Positions 54,996 through 64,000 of a stretch of DNA of 64,000 bases are shown here, in pieces. Position 1 is the first letter of the stretch. Every line of letters starts with the position of its first letter. The stretch is from Ariolimax columbianus (Eukaryota > Mollusca > Gastropoda > Stylommatophora > Arionidae), in the NCBI GenBank assembly GCA_036924085.1, contig JAVGWX010000008.1, forward strand, positions 54,896,814 through 54,960,813, written 5' to 3'. A model generated the notes under the pieces. It was not told the origin of the DNA and made no database searches. It worked only from the letters and a program-made list of their open reading frames with translations. Both the position numbers and the translations under genes were made by a program.

Positions 54996-55920
54996 CACAT
55001 CAGGAACGATGGTCACAAGTCAGCCAGAACGGTCAGCACCGCCATGATCTAGACCAAAAGCCACATCAGGAACGATGGGCACAAGTCAGCCAGAACGGTC
55101 AGCACCGCCATGATCTAGACCAAAAGCCACATCAGGAACGATGGGCACAAGTCAGCCAGAACGGTCAGCACCGCCACGATCTAGACCAAAAGCCACATTA
55201 GGAACGATGGACACAAGTCAGCCTGAACGGTCACCACCGCCACGAACTAAACCAAAAGCCACATCAGGAACGATAGGCACAAGTCAACTAGAACGGTCAG
55301 CACCGCCCCGATCTAGACCAAAAGCCACATCAGGAACGATGGTCACAAGTCAGCCAGAACGGTCAGCACCGCCACGATCTAGACCAAAAGCCACATCAGG
55401 AACGATGGGCACAAGTCAGCCAGAACGGTCAGCACCGCCATGATCTAGACCAAAAGCCACATCAGGAAGGATGGGCACAAGTCAGCCAGAACGGTCAGCA
55501 CCGCCACGATCTAGACCAAAAGCCACATTAGGAACGATGGACACAAGTCAGCCTGAACGGTCACCACCGCCACGAACTAAACCAAAAGCCACATCAGGAA
55601 CGATAGGCACAAGTCAACTAGAACGGTCAGCACCGCCCCGATCTAGACCAAAAGCCACATCAGGAACGATGGTCACAAGTCAGCCAGAACGGTCAGCACC
55701 GCCACGATCTAGACCAAAAGCCACATCAGGAACGATGGACACACAAGTCAGCCAGAACGGTCAACACCGCCACGAACTAGACCAAAAGTCACATCAGGAA
55801 CGATGGTCACTAGTCAGACAGAACGGTCAGTACTGCCACGATCTAGACCAACAGCCACATCAGGATTGATGGACACACAAGTCAGCCAGAACGGTCAACC
55901 ACCGCCACGAACTAGACCAC
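54996..55920. repeat. 66-bp minisatellite with 330-bp higher-order unit
   Basis: About 14 units: AAAAGCCACATCAGGAACGA, TGGGCACAAGTCAGCCAGAA, CGGTCAGCACCGCCACGATC, TAGACC. Units at 55141-55470 (five variants in order) recur at 55471 onward, so the most recent amplification involved a five-unit block. A C-to-T change (CCATGATC) puts stops in the 22-residue frame of some units, which argues against coding. Confidence 0.94.
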
Positions 55921-56204
55921 ATACTCTCCAACCATCGAATAATCATAGATGTTGGAGCAGTCACACCATTTGTTACAGGTAGCTACCACTGCCTGTTGCA
56001 TGCACTTTTCAGCACTATATCATGCCAACTCCAAGCACCGCTGAGCAGGCCATGTAGTCAGAAGGACAGACGAATACTGAAACACAGTAACCACTTTGTA
56101 GTACTCGTGCGGGAAAAAAAAGACCTCTTGGCAGACTCGCTACTAGGTGGACCGATTCATTCGAGCTGCACAACACTCGCAATCCTGAAACGAACAAGCT
56201 ACCC
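55921..56204. other. No gene recognised
   Basis: About 280 bases. Minus- and plus-strand frames overlap and have no motifs. Confidence 0.4.
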
Positions 56205-56390
56205 ATCCACTGGACAATCCGTGCTCGAGACATAAGTTAGCCATCCACTGGACAATCCGTGCTCGAGACAGAAGTTAGCCATCCACTGGACAATCCGTGC
56301 TCGAGACAGAAGTTTGCCATCCACTGGACAATCCGTGCTCGAGACAGAAGTTTGCAATCCACTTAGCAATCCGTGCTCGAGACAGAATCG
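56205..56390. repeat. 38-bp minisatellite, ~5 units, with CTCGAG
   Basis: Units AGTTAGCCATCCACTGGACA plus ATCCGTGCTCGAGACAGA. Each unit contains the palindrome CTCGAG. The unit is unrelated to the element B head despite the same length. Confidence 0.92.
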
Positions 56391-57417
56391 ACTGGAAACT
56401 ACGTACAAAACCAAAGAATCCAGTATTGCTCGAGACCAGCCCACTAAGCAGAGACATGCACCTACCGACTACCATTAACTCGCACAATAGTTGGACCCTA
56501 CACGAAGGCAACCACACTTGTAGATGTACAGTTGGACTAGAACTAATATGCTCCCAACATCGGTCCATTCAACGGTGTGATTATCATCCAGATTTTGCTA
56601 TATCCCCACAACTAACTCAAAGGTCCTCGCTACCGTTACACATGTTCTACCAACAACACCAACTTCACGTCGTCATCAGTACAACTAACTCTACTGCCTC
56701 TACAACAACCATATCATCAATATTATCTGCACCATCCTTCGTCCCCAATCATCACACCAATCATTTGCAACCTCCATCACTGCTACCTTCACCCCGGGTG
56801 ACTACAGCCCCAATCACTACTAATACCACTTCCGCAGCTACCACCATCACTACAATCTCGATCATCACCTTCACTACTTCTACAACCACCAACATCGCCA
56901 CTATCAACACCCTCCTCCCGCTTCCACCACCCCAACCATTAAATGCCATCAATCCACCTATGCACTCTAATACCATATAATGATCCTATCATTATGACGT
57001 CGTGCCAGATGCCATGGAATAGATGATCATAGGCGTTACCATCTGCCGTCTCCCCCACTCCTCTTCCCTCCAGCCCCATCAACGAATATTAATATTCATG
57101 AAACTCTCCCTTCCCAGCCGTTCTGCCATACCAAGTCCGGTTGAATTCTTCTCTGTGTCTGTCTGCGTAATGTTTGTCATGTGACAACTGAACAAGCTCT
57201 ATAGAAGTTTTGAATTAAACGTAAATAAGCTGTTTTTAAATATAATAATTGTGTTACCTACTCGCTACATTTCTTAATTACACTTTGCTTTACTTTGTTG
57301 CTAATTTTGTGCTGTTTCTGTTTTTTGTTTGTTTTCAGAAGGATCGCAACGAGCAGTCAGCTGGTTGTTTTGCTTTCATATTCTTTGTTGTTTTGTTGTT
57401 GTTGCTGTTCTTCATCT
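56391..57417. other. No gene; ACC/ATC-rich simple sequence at 56.65-56.95 kb
   Basis: A 227-codon plus-strand frame (56297-56980) crosses the 38-bp array and a Thr/Ser/Ile-rich low-complexity tract. Composition explains its length. I do not call it a gene. Confidence 0.5.
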
Positions 57418-58032
57418 TGTTCTTTTTCTTCTTCTTCCTTCGTTCTAAATCTCCCACTACCAAGCCCTCAAAAGGGCTTTACAACTAGCAGTATGTTGTC
57501 CGGAGAACGGATTACGTTATGTCGAAGTTTACAGCTTTACTGCGATATTTGTCTTTTTCGGCTTGATACATTCTTTTTTGAGAATCGGGTAGCCTTTCCT
57601 CTTTGATCCCTTCTTCTTAGCCAGTCTGCTCTGTTGCAGGCTGTTATCAAGGACCACCCCGTAAAAGTGTAGAAGGGTCTTGGCAGCTCTGGTTCGCTGA
57701 CTTTGACGCTAGCAGACAGCGATGGGTCTCTGACTTTGACGCTAGAAGTCAGCGATGGGTCTCTGACTTTGACGATAGCAGTCAGCGATGGGTCTCTGAC
57801 TTTGACGCTAGCAGTCAGCGATGGGTCGTGGCCTTGACGCTAGCAGTCAGCGATGGGTATCTGACTTTGACGCTAGCAGTCAGCGATGGGTCTCTGACTT
57901 TGACGCTAGCAGTCAGCGATGGGTCTCTGACTTTCACGCTAGCAGTCAGCGATGAGCCGTGGCCTTGACGCTAGCAGTCAGCGATGAGTCGCTGACTACT
58001 GCAGCACATGCACTTCTGAGCATCTTGATCCC
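57418..58032 (-). mobile_element. SINE-A copy with internal 33-bp expansion
   Basis: 3' end: TTC tract, CTTCGTTCTAAATCTCCCAC (57435 on), TACAGCTTTACTGCGATATT. 5' end: GCACTTCTGAGCATCTTGATC at 58010-58030. Between them the GACGCTAGCAGTCAGCGATGGG segment, a single-copy block of SINE-A, is repeated about nine times (57692-58003). Confidence 0.9.
57692..58003. repeat. 33-bp (30-bp variant) array inside SINE-A
   Basis: Units GACGCTAGCAGTCAGCGATG plus GGTCTCTGACTTT. Two units have the shorter GGCCT junction. The source block occurs once in the other SINE-A copies. Confidence 0.92.
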
Positions 58033-58139
58033 GTCTTGCTGTTTGGATTTAATAACACCTGTTTTGTCAACGTGGTTTGCTTTGTTGATTAAATTTCATA
58101 AATGTTTTGTTTATATTTGTTATTGTGTCTGATCGGAAG

Positions 58140-58390
58140 GTTTGGTAATCAAAGTGGTAGAGCATTGTATTTTCACGGCAAAGGTTCGAGTTCAACTCCC
58201 GTTACCGGCAGTTCCAGTCGACATTGCTGTAAATCGGTACCTGACAGAGAAGGGAAGGCAGCCAGGATGGGAACTGGGCACTCTACCTCATCTCCTAAAC
58301 AAGCTGTGGCCTCTTACATTGGAGTTTCTAAGACTTTCATCCCTGACAGCACTGTCTGCCATTGGAAGGACTACTTTTACCTTTACTGCC
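58140..58390 (+). mobile_element. T1 SINE, best head in the window
   Basis: TTTGGTAATCAAAGTGGTAG and AGCA form an A-box region, and GGTTCGAGTTCAACTCCC a B box. The body has CATTGCTGTAAATCGGTACC and AGACTTTCATCCCTGACAGC. This copy defines T1 well enough to recognise the decayed ones. Confidence 0.82.
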
Positions 58391-59325
58391 TCAGTGAAAC
58401 TGCAGCTGGACCTTGCCACTTCTTCTTCCCTTCTTTGCCATCCTCATTTGTCTCATCCACAGGGGGTTTCAGTCCAACGCGTATCTGGTAATATTAATGG
58501 ATTTAGTTTTCTGACGACATCTTCTACTCATTTCTGTTTTCTCTTCACAATCTACAAATTTCTAATTTTGTCTAGTGCTCTTTGCTACATAACTGCCTTT
58601 GTTTATTTACGAGGTCTACTCAAAAACAGATCATACTATTTCCTATAATTAGCAGAATATGTACAAATAAAACTGAAAGAATAAGTCACTTTCATTATCA
58701 GAACATGTACAAATAGGAATAAAAGCACATAATCACTACATTTATAGAAGTGCTACACGTAAGAATTAACGTATTTAATCGATAAAATGAACAGAACATA
58801 TACAAATAGGAATAAATGCACTCAATCTCTTACATTTACTGTATTAATACAAAAATGATGAAAACTAAGTGAAGGACACAATAGAAAACATGAGAATGAC
58901 ACTAGACCACACACAATTCATCATCATCATCATGATCTTCCTCTTCTTCTCTTCTTTTATTGTCTTCGACGTTTGTCTTGAAAAGAACGTTGTTCACATC
59001 GAATCTGAATCTGCAATTTCTGGGTCTTTCGACCCGACACATCCGGTTTCAGCATTTCTATTCTGTTAGCCAACCTGGATGGTTGTAGACCGTTTCGAAT
59101 GTCATCATGCGAGTCGGAATGGAGAAATGTTCTTCAAAATTTGCTGACTGTAATGGAAAAAGCCAGATTTGGGTTGCTGGCTTCTGTCAGCTCATCGGCT
59201 ACTGCATCTCTAACCTAATTTAACAAATTAAAAAAAATCGCAACGATATTATTCGAAATCAGAATAAGTAACAGGAGTGTTTCAGGTCAATTCAATCAAG
59301 TGTTACATGCAGTTATAATAATAAT
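58391..59325. other. No gene recognised
   Basis: About 930 AT-rich bases. The region 58960-59060 (CTGGGTCTTTCGACCCGACA, CATCCGGTTTCAGC) resembles a very decayed minus-strand SINE-A, but weakly. Confidence 0.4.
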
Positions 59326-59329
59326 CCGG

Positions 59330-60058
59330 CTTCATGTGATCCTGGATAACAGCCAGAACAGTAAGTACTCGAACCTGGATGACAAGCTGCAACAGAGCAA
59401 ACTGGCTAAGGAGAAAAAATCGAACCTGGATGACAAGCTGCAACAGAGCAAACTGACTAAGGTGAAGAAATCGAACCTGGATGACAAGCTGCAACAGAGC
59501 AAACTGATTAAGGAGAAGGCGTCTAACCTGGATGACAAGCTGCAACAGAGCAAACTGACTAAGGTGAAGAAATCGAACCTGGATGACAAGCTGCAACAGA
59601 GCAAACTGACTAAGGAGAGGTAATCGAACCTGGGTGACAAGCTGCAACAGAGCACACTGACTAAGGAGAGGTAATCGAACCTGGGTGACAAGAGGTAAAT
59701 ATGCAGACTGACTAAAGAGAAGGCATCTAACCTGGATGACAAGAGGTAAATATGCAGACTGACTAAGGAGAAGTAATCGAACCTGGATGACAAGCTGCAA
59801 CAGAGCAGACTGACTAAGCAGAAGGCATCTAACCTGAAGGACAAGAGGTAAATATGCAGACTGACTAAGGAGAAGGCATCGAAGAGGGAAAGCTGACTCG
59901 GTAATTAAAAATGCATGCTGAGGTCGGATGTGTCGGACCAAAAGGAGCAATATCGCAGTCAAACTACAACACAACGCATTCCGTTCTCCGGACAACATGC
60001 TGCTGCCTGCAAAGCCCTTTTCAGGATTTGGTATCGGGAAATTGAGAACGAACGAAGA
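59330..60058 (+). mobile_element. SINE-A copy with internal 51-bp expansion
   Basis: Starts within the GTGATCCTGGATAACAGCCA block (5' truncated). That block is amplified (59366-59870). The copy then continues normally with GAAGGCATCGAAGAGGGAAA, GAGGTCGGATGTGTCGGACC and CGCATTCCGTTCTCCGGAC to GAACGAACGAAGAATATAAAG. Confidence 0.9.
59366..59870. repeat. 51-bp array inside SINE-A, ~10 units
   Basis: Units TCGAACCTGGATGACAAGCT plus GCAACAGAGCAAACTGACTA and AGGAGAAGA. In the left half each unit reads SNLDDKLQQSKLTKEKK. In the right half some units are shortened and carry AGGTAAATATGCAGACTGAC. The source is the single CCTGGATAACAGGCTGCAGC block of SINE-A. Confidence 0.93.
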
Positions 60059-60359
60059 ATATAAAGATAATGATCCTATTATGTAATACACATTTGTGTA
60101 TCAATCCCATCAAGTGTTACATTTATCGTATAATTTGTTACAGTAAATGCCTATACATATTACAGACAGTCAATTCAAGTATGTGTAACATATAACAATA
60201 GTGAATGCCATTAAGTGATACACATAGTTAATTTCATCATATGTTCTATACAAGTATAGTCAATGCTACTATGTATAACATTTAGTATATAAATTCCATC
60301 ATGGGTCACATATAGTCAGTCGTATCATTTGTTTAATTTAGTCAATCATATTACATATT

Positions 60360-60635
60360 GCAAATAGTCAATCCTATTTTGTGCTACATATATATATATA
60401 GTCAATCAATCAAATTATATGTTACATATAGTCAATCAATCCCATCATATGTTACATACAGTCAATCAATCCCATCATATGTTACATATAATCAATCAAT
60501 CCCATCATATGTTACATATAGTCAATCAATCCCATCACATGTACATACAGTCAATCAATCCCATCATATGTTACATATAGTCACTCAATCCCATCATATG
60601 TTACATAAAGTCAATCAATCCCATCAAGTGTTAAT
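60360..60635. repeat. 30-bp minisatellite, ~8 units
   Basis: Units CAATCAATCCCATCATATGT plus TACATATAGT. Diverged relatives of the unit extend left to about 60070. Confidence 0.9.
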
Positions 60636-60779
60636 GCACATCAATTACAATTTACCACAGGAATGACATGGTTGTTAGAGCGTCATCTTCTTGAGGAAAA
60701 GATACCTGGCACGCTCGTCTACTTTGCCTCTCTAAAATGCTATTTTTCTCTACAAAACACTACTGTCGCTCACTGTCTC

Positions 60780-60945
60780 AAACATTACTCTCTCTTTCTC
60801 TCTCTCTCTTTCTCTCCGTCTTTCTGCCTGACTCTCTCTGTTTTCTATTAACACGTCTTCTCTATCACCTCTAAAACACTATTTCGCTCTATTTCTCCCT
60901 GGAGAGTAGTAATCTCTCCGTCTAAAAAGTACTCCATATCTTTCT

Positions 60946-60979
<34 letters not shown>

Positions 60980-61540
60980 ACCTCTCTGTCTTCTTTCTAT
61001 TAACACTACTTCCTCGCACCTCCAAAACACTTTGACTCTCTTTGAAAATGTACTTTCTCTATCATTCTTATTTTCTCCTTCTAAACATATCATTCTTTCT
61101 TTCTCTCTCTCTCTCTCTTTCTCTTCTCTCTCTTTCCTTCCTGTATTTGCACTACATCCTTCCCTCCTCTAAAACATCTAACACGATTTTCCTTTTAAAC
61201 ACTATGTTATCTCTCCTCACTCTCTTATTCCCTTTATCCCTTCATTCTCCCTCCCCCTCCTCTCTCTCTCCTTTCTCTATTGACACTTCATCACTGCCTC
61301 CTCTAAAACAATATTTCCATCTAAAACACTATGTTCTCTCTCGTTCTCGCCTATTCTCTTCACCTAATCACCTTTCTCTCCCTCTATCCTCGTCCACTAA
61401 TACTACTACCTCCTACCTCTAAAACACTATTTTTTCCCTCTCTAACGCCCAACTTTCTCCCTCTCATGCTTATATTCGCTCCACCTAAAACAGGCCTGTC
61501 TCTCTCTTTCTCTCTCTCTCTATCTCTCTCTGTGCGTGTG
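60780..61540. repeat. CT-rich satellite with CTAAAACACTAT motif
   Basis: Polypyrimidine (CTCTCT, TTTCTC) blocks separated by a recurring CCTCTAAAACACTATTT-like motif at irregular 60-120 bp intervals. The Ser/Leu-rich frames are not coding. Confidence 0.85.
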
Positions 61541-62018
61541 TGTGACGTGCTCTTTTCTTTTAAAACACTACCTCTCCCTATATTTAGGACTCAAGTATTC
61601 CTCTTTCCTTTTGTTCCCCCTTCTCTTACTTCTCCACTGCTTTTTGCCATGACATATAACTCTATCTCCCCCTGACAAGCCCAGGGTTAGCTATTGTGTT
61701 TTGGATACCTCCCTGGCTAAGGACGCCAGCTGCAAGTCCACCAGTCACTGACCTTGATACAAACCCCAACTGCTTGTATTATAGTGGCCTGCTCTAACAA
61801 TGGTCCGCTGACCTTTATCTGTATCCCGTAAGAACTAACCCGGTCACGCTAGCACTACCCTGCCCTATCCTCCTTCCCAGCCTCGCTCCACCCGCCGTTC
61901 AGTCTTCCAACCTCGATATTCCACCCCAATCTCTCAACCTCAAATAATTCCTTCTTTGCAGAGATTGGAGGTTAAGAGGCAATGTTCTGGTTCCTCAAAC
62001 AAGCATACAAGAACATTG
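61541..62018. other. No gene recognised
   Basis: About 480 bases without a supported feature. Confidence 0.4.
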
Positions 62019-62019
62019 A

Positions 62020-62265
62020 AGGTAAAGCTAGTCTCATTGCAGACACTGCTTTCAGGGATGAAGTGTTAGAGGCTTCATTGTTTTTCGCTTCTGCTTTTTT
62101 ATAAAGTGAGATGTCCAGCGTTCTTACTCGATGTCTTTCTTTCGTTAACAGTAAACAAGGTACAGCTGGGTTGATATGAGCGTGTCGATAACGGGGATCG
62201 AGCCGGCTACCGTTTATGTGAAAAGCGAGCGCTCTTGCAATCTATTACTCGGACATCCAAAAGAA
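62020..62265 (-). mobile_element. T1 SINE, head and body
   Basis: On the minus strand, GATTGCAAGAGCGCTCGCTT (A-box side), GCCGGCTCGATCCCCGTTAT (B box), TCAACCCAGCTGTACCTTG, and the end CTAACACTTCATCCCTGAAA. Orientation is opposite to the 58-kb copy. Confidence 0.75.
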
Positions 62266-62349
62266 AGTTAACAGTAGGAATTAACGTGACAAAGATAGAT
62301 AGAAGGAATGATCATTTTCTCCTGGCTTTTGTAATGTATATACGAGTAT

Positions 62350-62720
62350 ATGGTAATACATGTCACGATCTGGAAGAATAGAATACTGGAATGCTGGTAT
62401 TCAATGTCACGATCTGGAAGTAGAACACTGGGCTATTGCTATTCAATGTCACGATCTGGAACAGTAGAATACTGAACTATTGGTATTCAATGTCACGATC
62501 TGGAACAGGCAAATACTGAACTATTGGTATTCAATGTCACGATCTGCAACAGTAGAATACAGAACTATTGGTATTCAATGTCACGATCTGCAACAGCTGA
62601 ATAATGGAATCCTGGTATTCAATAATACGGTCTGGAACAACATAATACTGGAATTCTGGTATTCAATACCGCGATCTCAACCAATATAATACTGGAATAC
62701 TAATTTTCAATGACAGATTC
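62350..62720. repeat. 44-bp minisatellite, ~8 units
   Basis: Units TCAATGTCACGATCTGGAAC plus AGTAGAATACTGAACTATTGGTAT (split here for clarity after 20 bases). Right-hand units are diverged. Confidence 0.9.
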
Positions 62721-62819
62721 TGGAACATCACAATAGGTACAGCTCTGTTGGTTCCCAGCCTCCGGGTAATTTAACTTGTTCTTTCATCTACCCAGCTGTG
62801 TAGCACCTGCACACTACCT

Positions 62820-63020
62820 ATGACGGTGCTGGTAGCCGTTAATATGTCATTGTGTGAGATTATGCTACATGACAGTACTGGTAGCCGTTAATATGTCATT
62901 GTGTGAGATCATGCTACATATCAGTACTGGTAGCCGTTAATATGTCATTGTGTGAGATCATGCTACATGACGGTACTGGTACCCGTTAATATGTCATTGT
63001 GTGAGATCATGCTACATGAC
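62820..63020. repeat. 49-bp minisatellite, 4 units
   Basis: Units TACTGGTAGCCGTTAATATG plus TCATTGTGTGAGATCATGCT and ACATGACAG. Confidence 0.93.
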
Positions 63021-63730
63021 TATGCCCACAATCGTCCTTGTGAGATATATTTCTACACTTCCTTTCCATGCCCTTCAACCTCACATAGTCTTCGTCTAAA
63101 TATTAGTCACCTACATCAGTGCATGACTATTTTGCATGTTGGTTCTATATAGCACTTCAGTTTCTATGATATGTTCCTGCCAGCGTATATGCGGTATTCG
63201 TCTCAGGCAGTTTCATGAAACGGATTTAGCCTACTGGCGTCACCAACATAGACAGTCCAACTCTCACACGCGTAGAGCAAGTTGGGGAAAATGACTGCAT
63301 TATTCCGAGGAAAGATGGATAGAATAATAGACACAGAACTGCAGATCATTGCAAAACAAAATAATGGAAGCGAGATCAAATGAGAAACAGGAACGGTCTA
63401 TAAGAACTTTTGGTTTATTAATTGAAGAAGTGCAAAGTTGTTCCTAGCTGTTAAGTTACTATGTGAAAACTTTGAGGCAACGAATTGTAGACAAAGAATG
63501 TTTGTTAAGAACAACAATCACAAGACAAGCATTTATGTGTACACGGATAACATTTACTGGGTAGCTTCAAAACGTTCCTGCAATAGTCGACTCGTGTTTG
63601 AATGAAAGATATTATGGAGAATATATATTTATAAGTTGGTAGTGGCCTTGACGAAATGACACGGCAGACGTGACCTTCACATATACTCTCGAACAGAAGT
63701 TACAGAAAGTTGTGTGTCTGTGTTGTGCTC
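63021..63730. other. No gene recognised; likely 5' flank of the mariner-like copy
   Basis: About 700 bases. I could not find a terminal inverted repeat here, and the partner end lies outside the window. Confidence 0.4.
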
Positions 63731-64000
63731 GTGGCATCGTCGGTAACAAATGTCAAATTCTGTGTTTTGCTTGAGAAGTCATTCTCGGAGACACAAATAT
63801 TGCTTAATAAAGCATATGGTGATACCGCAATGAAGAAATCGCAAGTATTTGTGTGACAGAAGCGTTTCCGTGAAAGTCGTGTTAAGTGTCGATGATGATG
63901 CACGTAGTGGACGGTGACCGTCAACCTCGATCAACTATGAACACATTGAGCATGTTCGTAACCTTGTGTGTGCTGACAGAAGACTTAGTGTCGAGAAAAT
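63731..64000 (+). pseudogene. Mariner-like transposase, N-terminal DNA-binding part
   Basis: The plus strand from 63731 reads ASSVTNVKFCVLLEKSFSET, then QILLNKAYGDTAMKKSQVF, KRFRESRV, DDDARSGR, STSINYEHIEHVRNLV and ADRRLSVEK. This is the tandem helix-turn-helix of mariner/Tc1-superfamily transposases, with the usual W(H)xRF and DD.RSGRPS pattern. The start codon position is GTG, a TGA replaces the expected Trp codon at 63854-63856, and at least two frameshifts follow. The catalytic DDD/E domain would lie beyond the window edge. This copy is dead; the family may be alive elsewhere. Confidence 0.82.

Noticed and set aside
55141..55869. 22-residue Ser/Pro-rich repeat protein
   Set aside because: Frame is interrupted by stops in some units and exists only because the unit is 66 bp. 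No start context, no other exon.
56297..56980. 227-codon plus-strand frame
   Set aside because: It spans a 38-bp array and an ACC/ATC-rich tract. Composition alone explains the lack of stops.
58140..58210. Genuine tRNA gene
   Set aside because: The B box is good but the cloverleaf is incomplete and a SINE body follows.

Overview
The window looks like a gene desert from an animal nuclear genome. It has no operons or bacterial signals. It holds 5'-truncated non-LTR retrotransposons (LINEs), short retroposons (SINEs) with RNA polymerase III-type boxes, a mariner-like transposase fragment, and an unusually dense set of micro- and minisatellites. The LINE endonuclease/RT/RNase H remnants and SINE style suggest a lophotrochozoan, probably a heterobranch gastropod such as a sacoglossan slug. 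That placement rests on recall and is low confidence. I found no convincing complete host gene. One possible terminal exon lies on the minus strand near 13.26-13.56 kb.

Repeat families are named here for convenience. SINE-A is a ~350-bp unclassified element with about 15 copies. It ends in AACGAACGAAG plus either (AAG)n or CCAAGCCAAGC, and five or more copies have 9-16 bp target-site duplications (TSDs). Element B has a head of 36-38 bp tandem units containing CTGATCAG, a ~260-bp unique body ending near ATTGTGGGCATT, and an AAC-rich tail; about ten copies. T1 and T2 are tRNA-like SINEs. LINE-R1 carries an RNase H domain and a Cys/His tail and ends in (GAA)n. LINE-R2, R3 and R4 are further RNase H-bearing LINEs. 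Other fragments belong to a CR1/Daphne-like RT family and to LINEs with the C-terminal GH(V/I)xR motif.

Layout: 0-1.2 kb, two minisatellites; 2.1-2.5 kb, R2 tail; 3.3-4.8 kb, SINE-A copies; 5.0-6.6 kb, composite LINE-R1 block; 7-9.7 kb, SINE-A relic and R3 LINE carrying a 42-bp array; 9.7-20.2 kb, element B copies, 47-bp array, LINEs and SINE-A; 21.6-24.2 kb, T2, LINEs and R1; 24.3-31.5 kb, several large arrays and two B copies; 31.8-43.3 kb, R4, CR1-like RT, SINE-A, R1, B and a LINE with a 57-bp in-frame array; 44-48.6 kb, LINE fragments, a 1.3-kb GT-rich tract and B; 49-60 kb, SINE-A, RT, B and several arrays, including a 66-bp array with 330-bp higher-order periodicity; 60-64 kb, more arrays, T1, and the start of a mariner-like transposase.

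The main theme is that many tandem arrays sit inside recognisable transposable-element sequence, and their repeat unit is a piece of that element. Retroposon insertion appears to seed local minisatellites, and several insertions carry TSDs that make their history readable.
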